12,650 nucleotides of DNA from Stagonosporopsis chrysanthemi (GCA_022560025.1 JAFISE010000372.1:1-12650), one strand, 5' to 3'. Counted from the first letter of the stretch, positions 1-10,017 are shown. A program made the numbers and translations. Notes: generated from the letters alone by a model not told the origin.

Positions 1-198
1 GGAGTAATGTGGCGTCAAAGAACGCGTCGCTCTGGTGTTTTGGTGGGTGTTGGTGGCACGTGCGTTTCGGGCGAACAGACTTTTGGCTTAGTACAGTACA
101 GGATACTACACAACATGCCTCGCGTGAGACTGAGGCTGCGAACACGGTGTGGCATGTGGCCTGCTATACTACCTCACACGGCGCAGAGGAGACACAAC

Positions 199-288
199 AT
201 GGGGACGTGCAAAGTTCTGGCTCGGGATTAGAGAGTAGGCAACGTGGGAATGTGCAAGATTCTGCCCCAGAGTTGGAGTGGAGGCAGT
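199..288 (+). repeat. Two diverged copies of a 45-base tandem repeat
   Basis: Copy one is 199-243 and copy two 244-288. The first 21 bases match at about 16 positions and every difference there is a transition. The remainder is weaker but ends in a similar AGGCAA/AGGCAG. The unit is a multiple of three, so in frame 0 (the open frame 9-290) it reads G-(D/N)-V-Q-x-S...L-E-x-R-Q in both copies. A third, poorly matching copy may precede it at 154-198. It could be a relic of a repeat-containing protein or an old minisatellite. Confidence 0.55.
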
Positions 289-312
289 GAAGCAGCCAGC
301 GAAGCAGCCAGC
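289..312 (+). repeat. Perfect 12-base tandem duplication
   Basis: The unit GAAGCAGCCAGC occurs twice without a mismatch, at 289-300 and 301-312. It starts at the base after the 45-base repeat ends, so the whole 199-312 stretch is tandemly built. Perfect identity suggests it is younger than the diverged repeat beside it. Confidence 0.8.
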
Positions 313-349
313 AACGCAACCATGCGCAAGCTTTCAACAGGGGATTGGC

Positions 350-655
350 ATGGAGGCCCAGGGAACCTCAGCGGGAGCGTGCACATTCCTGCCGTGAGGG
401 GTTGCCGCGCCGGCAGCGCAGAGAGCCAGTGCGGTCAGAGAGTGGTTTGTCGAGAGGGGAGCAGATCAGACGTGGATTGCTGCCATGGGAAAGATTGTAG
501 AGGATTGAGAGTTCTGCGGCGGAAGTGACATTCTTTACGTCTTTGAGAAGGCAGAAAATGGAACGTTTGATATCTCGACCTCTGCCATCTATGCTGGGTG
601 TTGGGAAGGTACTGTGGCGATGTGGCAGGTATTTTTTAGAGACCTATCGAAGTGA
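350..655 (+). pseudogene. Possible decayed protein-coding segment, family unknown
   Basis: Frame 2 from an ATG at 350 gives protein-like sequence broken by TGA at 395-397 and 506-508 and closed by TGA at 653-655. The middle part includes REWFVERGADQTWIAAMGK. The part after the second stop includes EFCGGSDILYVFEKAENG and then STSAIYAGCWEGTVAMWQ. The composition (Trp, Cys, Tyr, hydrophobic alternation) is unlike random translation of the surrounding DNA. A possible splice donor (CAG then GTATTT) lies at 629, with a possible acceptor at 694. The first TGA could come from CGA by a C-to-T change. I do not recognise the family. It may be a dead gene, a misread exon or chance. Confidence 0.3.
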
Positions 656-1857
656 CAACAATGCTAAGTAGCTGCACTGCGCTTACGCATGCAGGAAGAA
701 TCGTTTAGACTCGCCAGATCAGCGCAGCCATAGGTCAGCCATTCATTCAAAGGCGCACGATCAGCCTACAATATCAAGAAAGGCACTGATCTTGCGTATT
801 TCTCTTGGTATGTAGCGTGAAGCTCGGGACCATGGCGGTTCTCGTCTCAGAACGTGGTAGGTTGGGTCCACGAATCGGTGGCTAATCCTTCTCCTTTTTT
901 TCTTACATGGGCGATTGCGAAATCTCCAAGATGCGGCTCTTATCCTATCACGGACCTTGAATTCTATTATGAGCTGAATCGAGGATCCCGAGTCCTGTTT
1001 GAGGTATTCATCTTCGCGGACAACAATGAGATCAGCAAGGGGTCTATATCACCATTATAGCGGTCACTGCCCAATCCTTAACAGTCCAGATGCAGTAAGA
1101 TCATTTAGCAGTGACGATCGAGTAATTTTTGAATTGTGCTATGCGGTACGGATTCGCAACAATGAGCAATTTCTGAAGTGAGCTGATAGGATGAAGATCA
1201 TTCATGAATATGCTGCCGCCGATGCTGACGGGTCCAAGCTTGTCGCACACGAACTGCTCCCCCACGTCTTTTGGATTGAAGATCAGAGAACGTATGTCTT
1301 CACGGCCCCCAGGCTACAAATGGTATAGGAATTCACACGATGACACTATTGTTTCATTGTTACAAGAACAGTGATGCACCGCGACGATACAGTCTTCCAA
1401 GCCATTTTGACACAGGGCAAGCGATGGCTGACCACTGTTTGACGCTCTGTTATGCTGCTTGAACAGGCCAGAAGGCGACGCCCCGTGTTTAAATATTGTA
1501 TGTTAAGGTACTTTCGTCTACCTACGCCACTTTCCAGAGGACGTAAGCGCTTGACGCGGAAGTGATAATCACGAGGGCAGATAATGATCTATGATTCGCC
1601 ACTGATCATGCCCTCAAGCGCGCTTTCTTGTTCGCTTATGTATGGAATTGAGGTTGTGCAACAAGGCAACCCTCGAATGACCGACAATAGGGTACGCGGA
1701 GCTCCGATGCACTGATTGGCAGGAGGATGCCGCAGCTCTCCAGACTTTGTCCAGGTCTGTCAGCCTCGAACGCTGGTTGGCACGGATCCAACGCTCCGCG
1801 GGGAACGGGTGCCGCACCCCACCGCCCTCACACTTGAGCCACAATGCCCTGGGACGT

Positions 1858-1865
1858 CCAATCAG
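1858..1865 (+). promoter_or_regulatory. CCAAT box upstream of the zinc-cluster gene
   Basis: CCAATCAG, the preferred context of the fungal HAP/CBF CCAAT-binding complex, lies about 110 bases before the ATG at 1969. No clear TATA element is seen between it and the start. Confidence 0.5.
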
Positions 1866-1968
1866 CGTCCGTGGCGACAACGGTTTCAGGTCGTATCGAA
1901 TTCCTCTGACGGTACCTGTGCTCCACCCTCGTTCATTGATCATCTTTGAACAACGACAACAGACAATA

Positions 1969-4215
1969 ATGGAGCAAATTCGACACTTTTCTCAGGGCCA
2001 TCGCGTGCTTCTTCCAGCACCGCCAGATCATTATAAGGCCTCAGAACACTCCGCACCCAAACGTACCAAGCTAAACTCTGCGTGTGGCGAGTGTCGAGCC
2101 CGAAAAACTAAGGTGGGGAAGCACCTACATGTTTAGACCAACCTTTTGATGGAAGCTTACAAAAAGCCAGTGCAACGGTTTACGCCCCAAATGTCAAGCA
2201 TGTACATCACGGCTGACCGTTTGTGAGTACCTCCCGACCGAATCGCGGCAGGTGAGATTTCGTGACGACTCGTAAAGTCATACTGAGTCAGAACAGGGAA
2301 GAGAAAGAGCTCGCATCTCTGACGAGCTTCTCCGTGCCATGAAAGAATCCTCAGATGAAGACGCCATCAACATTTTACGCCGGATACGTGCAGGTGCCGA
2401 GCCAGAAGCTGTTGTGAGACAAATTCATGATGGCAACCTGCTAATGCAACTCTCGCTGGTGCCTGAGACCAGGAGACTATATGATTTGCCATATACAACG
2501 AAGATACCAAGTTTCCTCCTGACGCCAGACAATCCTTATGTCCCTCCCGCCACGCTCAATGCCAAGTATGATCTGCAAGACTCCGGATTGGGTGCTTGTT
2601 ACACGAAACCGTACCATGCTGCAGTCGTTTCCGACACCTTAATCGATCGAGTATCGATATCCAAATGGACGTCTGTTATTGCAAGTAACAACCTCCTCAG
2701 ACAGCTATTGCGAGCGTTTTTTCAGTACGCTTACGGTGAATGGTTTCCATTTCACAAAGACTTGTTTTTGTTGGATATGGCAGCCGACCGTTCAGAGTTC
2801 TGCTCGCCTCTTCTTGTTAACGCAGTCCTTGCGAATGCATGCTACAGCTCTGTAAACCTTCCCAACCGCGCAAAATACTGGCTACCAGACAATCTGACCT
2901 ACAAATTCACAGCGGAGGCGAAGAGACTTTGGGATCTTGAAGTCGCGAGCGGTCGTCAACGGCTCACAACCATTCAAGCATCACAGATCTTGAGTGTGAT
3001 TATGGACTTCGACGGCATCGATGCCCTGGGAAGATTTTACACAGCTCAAGGCCTTAGCATGGCGCAAAATTTGGGCTTATTTGGAACTTGTGCTCATATC
3101 AGCTGTGCCAGGACACGCCAGGCGCGCCTTTGGACTGCGTGGTCAGTTTTCTCTTGGCATTCTATGATCAGCTACTACTATCATGCTCGCCCAAGCATCA
3201 CTGAGCCGCCCAAAGACGATCTCCCTGACGACTCCAGCTGGTATGGCGAACTCCACCTGAAGTACGCTCCCAGCGAAGTGTTGTTTCCAGTTCAATTGGA
3301 CCAATCATTCAAGGCGAAGTGCCGACTTCGATGTATCAAGCACGCCATTGCTATGCAGGCTTTTGGCGACAACAATGCGAAAGGCAACTCATGGCTTCCC
3401 TTTGACGAGGCCAATCGATACTGCGCCAAGCTCGAAGATTGGGCACAAGCATTGCCTGGACAGCTGCAACCTTCTCATGTCGTCTTTCCTAAAGATATTG
3501 GCACACAGTGAGTTTGACCTTCTCTTTGTTGTTCAAACATACATACCCTGATTCTCGCTGGCCACCGTTACTGATACGACTCAACAGCATGGAGTATCTC
3601 AACGTGATCACAGATCTAATTAGCCCTCACGTGTCTAGGAACGTTGGGTTCGACCTTGGTAAAGATGCAGTACCAACAAAGTCGCCAAAGGAGTCACCTG
3701 CCTTGATTGTGCTCAACGCAGATCGGCGGAAAGAGACACTTTTGCGAGCATATTACTTGAGGCATAGTTTTGATTATTTTGACCCGATGCTGGTTAACTT
3801 CATCATCGAACGGCTGGGCGCGAGTGTCTCGGGGTTGCGCTCAATTCCTTCTGGTACCCAACACCCAAATGAAGAGCTTCTGCGGTCTACCATGATACTC
3901 TGCGCTACTGGACTACGTTCTCAAGCCAAAAGCTACCACGTCTGCAACTTGGCCTATCTCGGCCTACAGAGTCAGATGCGGCCTGCAGATGTCCAATTAC
4001 TGCTCACTTATACCAAGCCGCCAGCAGATGTTGACATGCCACCCTCTGAGCATCGAGCGATCACCTCGTGGCCATTACCAATCATCGGCATGAGCGAGGA
4101 TCCGGAGAAGTCGGCGCTGAACAAGATGGTCGAAGATTATGAGAGGCAAAAGGCTGTGATAGACAACGGGACAACTCGCTCCCAAGCTTGCCCTTTGAAT
4201 GCAATCTGCAACTAA
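1969..4215 (+). CDS. Zn(II)2Cys6 transcription factor with fungal middle homology region
   Basis: Four exons, 1969-2112, 2171-2251, 2297-3507 and 3588-4215, give 687 residues. Introns of 58, 45 and 80 bases begin GTGGGG, GTGAGA and GTGAGT and end in CAG, and splicing removes in-frame stops. The zinc cluster is complete: C39-x2-C42-x6-C49-x6-C56-x2-C59-x6-C66, with the usual RARK basic stretch and a Pro before the fourth Cys. Intron 1 falls exactly before C49. A charged linker follows (about 76-125), then the regulatory region of the fungal_TF_MHR type (about 205-400), with FHKDLFLLDM near 227 and SPLLVNAVLANACYSS after it. The C-terminal SWPLPIIGMSEDPEK is typical of this group. By family it is a nuclear DNA-binding regulator. 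Its targets cannot be read from the sequence and no biosynthetic cluster adjoins it. The ATG at 1969 was chosen because it follows an A/C-rich leader. An in-frame ATG at 1747 would add 74 unlikely residues. Third-position bias is weaker than in the other genes. Confidence 0.93.
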
Positions 4216-4480
4216 GCGGTGGAATAACCAGTAGGGTACCCTGAACATTTACGTTCTGAACAGATAGCATCAACGGAACATTAGGACATACAGTAACAAT
4301 TCACAAGAACAAGCACAAATACGGCATTAGTGCGGATTTCTTGAAACGTTTATTTACTAAAAAAAACATGCATAAAAAGTGGTGGTTTGCAGATTGTTCA
4401 GACTACCTGTCAATGGCATGGAGAAGGGGACGGCTAGAATCATCAGCTGGCCCTAAAGCACGCTTTGCAAGACTTTCTAT

Positions 4481-4606
4481 TCACTTTGGTTCGCTGTAAG
4501 TGACCGTATAGCTAGTGAAAGAGTCCTGGACAGTAATGGTACTACTGGAGAAGTCGTCTTTATGGATGCAGCGAAGGTACGGCGGAACGACAAGACATCC
4601 AGTATT
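4481..4606 (-). pseudogene. Possible orphan C-terminal coding fragment
   Basis: Read on the minus strand from 4606 to the TGA at 4483-4481, 41 codons give a protein-like tail containing CLVVPPYLRCIHKDDF and then TVQDSFTSYTVTYSEPK. A TGA at 4609-4607 closes the frame upstream. No AG acceptor lies between that stop and the first plausible codons, so an ordinary upstream exon cannot be joined cleanly. It has no start codon of its own. It could be a gene relic or chance. Family not recognised. Confidence 0.2.
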
Positions 4607-5440
4607 TCAATTGTTTTCGATTTCTGGGTAGTCGGTCTGTCGGTCCCGATCTGCGTGCACATATTTCGAATGCAGACTTGTTTGCTTCAATCAGACCTCA
4701 CAGATGTTGATCTGTACTCAGACTGACACCGTGGCGTGCGATCGCCTATCCTATTGGGAGCTTTAACTCAAAGACACAGCTGTATGCGTTTCTTGAGCTT
4801 GTTCACCCTTACACAGCACTCGAATCACATGGTCGTTGGCCTGCAGACACACGAGGTCTCGCATGTCGCCACTCCCCTTGCGCAGATCGACCGATACCAA
4901 TCACATACCATGGATCTGTCTCAGACACGCTTTAAAACATCGCTTTGTCTGCACAAGTATGCAGCTCTCGTGGTCAAGAGGTCAATGTAGCTTCTCGGCA
5001 ATGTCAGGGCCCAGACCTCATCGCAAAGGCGACTTGGGCACTGTAGCACAGAATCAAACACGTGGTCAGCCTTGTGCTACGCCGCGACGAAAAGCATTGC
5101 ATTCTGCTGTCTGAGAGGTGGTGCGCAAGAGAACGCTCTGCAGGTACATCTGAGTTGTTCTCACCGACTTCCTGCACGACAGGTCAACTCAAATTAATCG
5201 CTGTTCTAAGGGCGCGATTTAGCGGCTCACACGCAAAGTGAGAATGGTTGAGGCAGTTGCACTTTTGATCTGAGAATAGACAACGCGACTATTACTGCGT
5301 CCAACCGCGGCCGAAGGAAGTTGTTGGGGTAGTAATCAATTTGGTGACTTCACAATTCATTGTCCACAATGCACGATGCTTACCGGGTAAAGTTTGCAGG
5401 TGAAAGTGGTATGAGAGAAGGCTGCGCCAACGCGCCGCCC

Positions 5441-5455
5441 CACGTGCGACGTCAT
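5441..5455 (+). promoter_or_regulatory. E-box CACGTG next to a CRE-like GACGTCAT
   Basis: CACGTG (5441-5446) is followed by GACGTCAT (5448-5455), whose reverse complement contains TGACGTC, the ATF/CREB or Hac1-type core. They lie about 240 bases before the hydrolase ATG, upstream of a C/T-rich leader typical of well-expressed fungal genes. bHLH and bZIP binding is inferred from motif identity only. Confidence 0.4.
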
Positions 5456-5682
5456 GCCGTGCGGGCGCGCTTTCTCTCACCCCGCCCCGCGCCTTCCCTG
5501 CGGCCTGACAACAGACCAGTCCAAGCACGGCTACTTATTTACCTTCGCCCCCAACGGAACCAAATCTCCAATCCTCACTTCTCCACGCTACTCTCCACGC
5601 CTACCAATCTTCTGCATCTGCCAAACATCAATTGACACCTTTCAAACCAAACGTCCTCAACACGCACATACCAATCGCAACC

Positions 5683-6485
5683 ATGGGCAAGGTAAGCTCC
5701 AGAGGCAGTATCTAGTCCGATTCCTGCTGATCTTGGTACAGGTCAAGTACATCATGCTCGACTGCGACAACACGCTCGTCCAGTCGGAGCACCTTGCCTT
5801 CGAGGCCTGTGCCGACCTCACCAACGAGGTGATGAAGAAGTACGATGTCAAGGGCGCTCCACACTACACCGGCCCTAAGCTCCTCGAGGACTATGTCGGT
5901 CACAACTTCCGCAGCATGCTCAAGGGCCTGCAGAAGGAGCACAACTTCACCATGAGTGAGGACGATGTCGACGACTTCGTCTCTCGTGAGCTCGGCGCTG
6001 TCACCAAGAAGCTCAGCGAGAAGGCTGTTGAGTGCCCTGGTGTAACCAAGGAGCTCCAGAAGCTGAAGGACCAGGGCTACCCTATGTCCGTCGTCAGCAC
6101 ATCTGCCAAGAGCCGTGTCGTCGCCTCGATTGAGAAGGCCGGCATTGCCCACTTCTTCCCTCCTGAGCACGTCTACTCGGCTGCCACCTCCCTCACTCCC
6201 CCAAGCTCCAAGCCTGACCCGGCCATCTACCACCACGCCGCTAAGGAGCTTGGTGTCAAGGAGTCCGAGGCCGTTACTGTCGAGGACAGCAAGAGCGGTG
6301 CCACTGCCGCTATGCGTGCGGGCATTCCCTGCATCGGCTATGTCGGCATCTACGGCATCGAGGAAGGCAAGGAGAAGATGGAGCAGATGGCCAAGCTTCT
6401 CACCGAGGAGACCAAGTGTATCGCCATTATGTACGACTGGAGCGAGTTCCAGGAGTGCCTGAAGAAGGTTGAGGCGAAGTTGTAG
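5683..6485 (+). CDS. HAD-superfamily hydrolase (subfamily I, sugar-phosphatase-like)
   Basis: Exon 1 is only nine bases (5683-5691, Met-Gly-Lys). A 50-base intron (GTAAGC to CAG) is followed by exon 2 at 5742-6485, giving 250 residues. HAD motifs are intact. Motif I is D10-C-D12-N-T with the nucleophile D10 and acid/base D12. Motif II is the Ser/Thr in VVSTS near 120-124. Motif III is K160 in SKPDP. Motif IV is VEDSKSG with E184 and D185. A helical cap lies between motifs I and II (about 18-95). Such enzymes hydrolyse phosphate esters, often of sugars, in the cytosol using Mg2+. There is no signal peptide. The exact substrate cannot be assigned, and beta-phosphoglucomutase-like or 2-deoxyglucose-6-phosphatase-like activity is possible. 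The ATG has a strong context (AACCATGGG), and the spliced start restores the first beta strand before motif I. Codons strongly prefer C/G at position 3. Confidence 0.94.
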
Positions 6486-8019
6486 ATACCCAAGGATGAT
6501 GCATGTTACGATGTGCAATGACAAGCTCGGCAGAGCTACGAGATACGGATGATGAAAATTACTGCATGAGCGATCGAGTACTTCCTAGATCGGAAAGAAT
6601 ATTATTCAAGGACTCCAGTCCAAGCTACACTTCTTGGTCCCACTTGCTTGTGATAATTTTTCTGAATAATATGGCAACGTCATAACGCACTTGGCCGGCG
6701 ATATTCAGGAACAGCCCGCACTGTTGCCCCACACTGACACTCAAGTTCGATGGCTCGCAGCGCTTTCCGATACGTCATTTACAGTAAAGACCGTGATGAT
6801 CGATCGAAGGATAATGTTTTCCGAAATGCAGTCCTCCCTGACATGTGTGATGATTATGGTGATTGTTGTGTGCAATACTGCAGTCGCTCAAGGCCGCCAT
6901 GGCGGGCACGATGCGTACGCGCGAGTTTGCGCAAATTGATGAGTAACACGCGCAGTCGTACAATACACCCTCGTGCCCCGGTTCAGGTGGCGGAAGGATC
7001 CTTTCGACAAACACTTCTCGGGCACGTTTTGCGCACGTATATGTTAGATTCTACGCTCAGTGTCGTAAGTTCGCGCTCCATGAGAACAACGCGTCGAGTT
7101 TTCGTGCGGCAGTCGAGGCCCTGCACCTCAGAATGACCACACCCTCGAACGACCACAGCAACGACATGCGCATCCACAGCAGAGCCTGCCTGGCTCACTA
7201 TCGCACATTATGGTATATTCAGCAGTGCAATTCATCGATACTCCCTTTGTAGAAGGAGCTTTCATACCCGACGCGCCGACGCTTTGGAAAGAGCTGGGCA
7301 TTGGGTGTCTGTACTGTACGACAGCTCGGCGCGTGCTGCAACACGACTGCAACCCTTGCAATGAGGTTATCGGACCAGCATACACTATGTATGATCCCAG
7401 TCCATAAGGAGGTCATTTGTGCAGGAACAGCCGCGAGCAACTGTAAACGTGTTTGCGACACCTTTGGTGATCTCACATACGCTGCTCGACAGGCAGGAAC
7501 GCACAGCACCACACACTGGCACACAACATAACAACCGCTCCTGGGACGATCGAAGATTGCAGGCCGAACAAAGGTACTCTCCCTCGCTGGGTATGCCTTA
7601 TCTTCGTTACACCGAAACGATCTGCAGCTCGGCACGCCCGCTATGCTTGCTCGATGCGCCGCCAAGTCGAGCTTAACGAGTCCCTCCTTCCTGTTCGGTC
7701 AGCACCTCCAGTCCCAAGCTTTTGCTTCAATTTACAGCCACCAATGCTGCGCTGTGTGTGGGTTGATGTTTTTCTTGGGCTCACAGTCAGTTGGCGAATT
7801 GCGATCTCGTGCTTGTGTCGGGTACAGGGCGGACGTGGAGCTCGAGGTCAGGAAGGGGCAGGTACCTTTACTACCTGCCGAGTTAGCCATAGGTGGAGTT
7901 CCATGGGCAATGTCCTGTTCAGCACCTCCATGGCCAGTGGTGGTATAAAGTGGTGATCGGCTTCGAGTTCTGAGTTCTGTACGGCACACTCGCTCCACCT
8001 CACCCAGAGTCCAATCATC
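6486..8019. other. Intergenic spacer, 1.5 kb
   Basis: No recognised gene. Several short or antisense frames are open (for example minus 7219-7665 and plus 6750-7136), but their translations look random and Arg/Ser-rich. Plus 7210-7407 has a CX2C-X10-CX2C pattern and is described among the findings. The last 80 bases contain the TATA box and C-rich leader of the downstream secreted protein gene. Confidence 0.55.
7944..7949 (+). promoter_or_regulatory. TATA box of the choice-of-anchor B protein gene
   Basis: TATAAA lies 71 bases upstream of the ATG at 8020. It is followed by a C/T-rich leader that contains CCAATCATC immediately before the start codon. Spacing fits a TATA element with a short 5' leader. 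Confidence 0.6.
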
Positions 8020-9608
8020 ATGTTCCGCCGCGCTGTCGTTCTCTCGCTCGCTGCCCTTGCGGCAGCGAAGGAAATGCCCAAAGATGAGTTCAGGGCTGCG
8101 GAGCTCTTCGACTCTGGTATCCGCCACGAGAACAACAAGGCTCTGAAGTTGGTAGGTGCAGCCTTTTTTTCTTTGCTTTTTCATTTCTGGAGTTTGGAGA
8201 CTAACAAACGGTATAGGAAACTTGGGCTGCACAGGAAGCCGCCGGTGTCTATGCATCAGCTCAGTACGCCGAGCTTGCTTCCATCGCCAACTGTGCCAAC
8301 GGCACCGCAAAGACTGCGACAGATACCTTCAAGTGCAACAACATTGACCTGTACCACTTCTTGTCTCACTCTGCTCTGGGTAGTACCTATGGCTTCGGTT
8401 CTTCATCCTGGGGCTGGACGTCGAGCACTGGTCGCGAATTCGTCGCTATTGGCCAGTCTGACGGTACAGCATTCGCGGAGATCACTAAGGAGGGCAAGCT
8501 GTCTTACCTTGGACGTCTACCCCAGTACTCCACCCGTAGTCAGTGGCGCGAGATTCGCGGTCAGAACGACTACATGATCATTGGTTCTGAGGCCGTGGAC
8601 CACGGTATCCAGATCTTCGACATGAAGAAGCTGCTCACACTCAGCCCTTCAGCTCCCAAGACCTTCAGCAACACCGCTGATCTTGCTGGTCACTACAAGG
8701 GCCTCCCCACCGGCCGCACTCACAACGTCGTGACCAACCCCGAGACGAACTTCATCTACTCTGTTGGTGCCATGCCCAGGACTGACAAGTGCAAGTCGGG
8801 TATCATCTTCATCGACATTACCAATGTCAAGAACCCCACCAGCCCTGGCTGTGCTTCTGCCGACGGCTACGTGCACGATGCGCAGTGCTTGATCTACCAC
8901 GGTCCTGACAAGGCCTACGAGGGCAAGGAGATCTGCTACGGTTTCAACGAGGACACACTGACCATCTACGACGTCACCAACAAGAAGGCGCCCGTGATCC
9001 TTTCCATTACCTCGTACACTGGTGCAGCGTACACCCACCAGGGTGTTGTTCTTGACCCTAAGGATCAGCGCTACCTGCTGCTTGATGACGAGTACGACGA
9101 GTACGACAAAGTCGGCCCTGCTGCGCCCGGTAACCCCATCACCTACATTTGGGACATCTCGAGCCTCAAGGCACCCAAACAGACAGGTATGAGACTATTG
9201 GACTGTCTAGCAAGTAAACGCAACGTTGCTCACTGTATTCAGGTTACTACAAGTCCGGCGCCAAGGGTGTGGACCACAACCAGTACGTTGCCAACGGCTT
9301 TGCATACCAGTCCAACTATGGCACCGGCTTCCGCGTCCTCGACGTTCGCTCTATCCCTAGCGACCCAACGGGTAAGGGAGTTCGTGAGATCGGGTTCTTC
9401 GGTAGGTTGCACAATCCTGAAGTCCGGGTCCTTACTGACGATCATTCCAGATGTCTACCCCGAGGACGACAACGTGACGGGTGGCGGCAGGGTCGACTTT
9501 GTCGGCACGTGGTCTAGCTATGCCCTCTTCAAGAGCGGTTACATCCTCGTCAACACGATGGAGCGTGGCGCGTTTATCCTGAAGCTGCAGGCCGGTGCCA
9601 CCGCATAA
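8020..9608 (+). CDS. Secreted choice-of-anchor B / LVIVD-repeat beta-propeller protein
   Basis: Exons 8020-8151, 8217-9186, 9243-9401 and 9451-9608 give 472 residues. Introns of 65, 56 and 49 bases start GTAGGT, GTATGA and GTAGGT. The first has a perfect CTAAC branch site 12 bases before its TAG acceptor. Residues 1-16 form a signal peptide (MFRR, then a Leu/Ala core, cut near AAA-KE). The family pattern then follows in order: C70...C84-NNIDLYHF, WGW...GREFVAIGQSDGTAF (from about 109), YLGRLP, RTHNVVTN, GCASADGYVHDAQC, GKEICYGFNEDTLTIYDV, YTHQGVVLDP, LLLDDEYDEYD, TYIWDISSL, GVDHNQYV, YQSNYGTGFRVLDV and a closing SGYILVNTMERGAFIL. Repeats of about 40 residues with DI/DV strands suggest a propeller outside the cell or in the secretory pathway. 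The biochemical role is unknown. Some fungal databases call such proteins 'regulatory P domain' proteins. It lies head to tail with the aminopeptidase gene, 758 bases apart. Confidence 0.93.
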
Positions 9609-10017
9609 GAGCGGCATAAAGACCAGCAACGTGTGTGATGAGACGCCATCTCGTGTTGTACCGCGATTGATCAGGTTGGAACGAATTGCAGGACGATTGA
9701 TTAATAGCAATGAATGTCCCTTGCTCATCTATCTGCTTCACGACATTGTTTGCCCCTTCGTTGCCGGAGAGACGCATTTCGACATTTCGATCTGCGGTTC
9801 ATCGGCGTTGCCACGCCCCTTCGCCTCCACCGCTTTTAATGACCTTTCATTAAGCTTCGACAATCCGCCAGCGTCGCCGCCACCGACCTCGGCAACGCCT
9901 CTCCACACCGTTAATGGTATCAAAACCTATCAAAGCCTCGTGCCTCGTCTGCGCAGATTGTGGCGTTCACGCGCCAAGACCCTCTGCAAGCACAAGAGCG
10001 GGGATGTTTGTCTTGGC

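Larger units (their letters stand above)
1..1968. other. Gene-poor left flank with degenerate coding traces
   Basis: No intact gene is supported here. The first 540 bases are relatively purine- and GC-rich and contain a diverged 45-base tandem repeat and a 12-base perfect duplication. Plus-strand frame 2 from about 350 to 655 reads as plausible protein interrupted by two TGA codons. Around 999-1328 another frame is mostly open but broken by TGA. From about 1330 to 1850 I see nothing convincing. The last 100 bases carry a CCAAT box and an A-rich leader belonging to the zinc-cluster gene. There is no strong AT enrichment of the kind left by heavy repeat-induced point mutation, judged by eye only. 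Confidence 0.6.
4216..5682. other. Intergenic: 3' end of TF gene, then hydrolase promoter and leader
   Basis: After the TF stop the DNA is AT-rich to about 4380, including an A-run near 4360, fitting a 3' untranslated end. On the minus strand 4481-4606 reads as a short protein-like tail. From 4610 to 5400 I see no coding signal in any frame. The last 250 bases form the hydrolase promoter, followed by a pyrimidine-rich leader from about 5550. Confidence 0.6.

Noticed and set aside
1614..1943. 109-codon minus-strand open frame
   Set aside because: Lies over the promoter of the zinc-cluster gene, is Arg/Ser-rich and shows no family features.
1747..1968. N-terminal extension of the zinc-cluster protein from an in-frame ATG at 1747
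   Set aside because: It would translate through the CCAAT box and an A/C-rich leader, and adds a sequence without family resemblance.
1..1968. Transposon remnant destroyed by repeat-induced point mutation
   Set aside because: No terminal repeats, no transposase motifs and no marked AT/TA enrichment visible by eye. A dinucleotide RIP index would settle it.
5454..6485. Hydrolase start at the upstream ATG (343 residues)
   Set aside because: The extra N-terminus is translation of the promoter, leader and intron 1. The spliced Met-Gly-Lys start with GTAAGC donor and CAG acceptor fits the family.
5712..6524. 270-codon minus-strand open frame
   Set aside because: It is the exact antisense of the HAD hydrolase. 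Strong C/G third-position bias removes stops on the opposite strand, and the Leu/Val/Gly-rich translation is the usual shadow pattern.
7219..7665. 148-codon minus-strand open frame in the spacer
   Set aside because: No recognisable motif, random-looking Cys/Arg/Ser composition and no splice or promoter context. Not enough to call a gene.
7732..8310. 192-codon minus-strand open frame
   Set aside because: It overlaps the promoter and first two exons of the secreted propeller gene on the other strand, and its translation is low-complexity Arg/Ser-rich.
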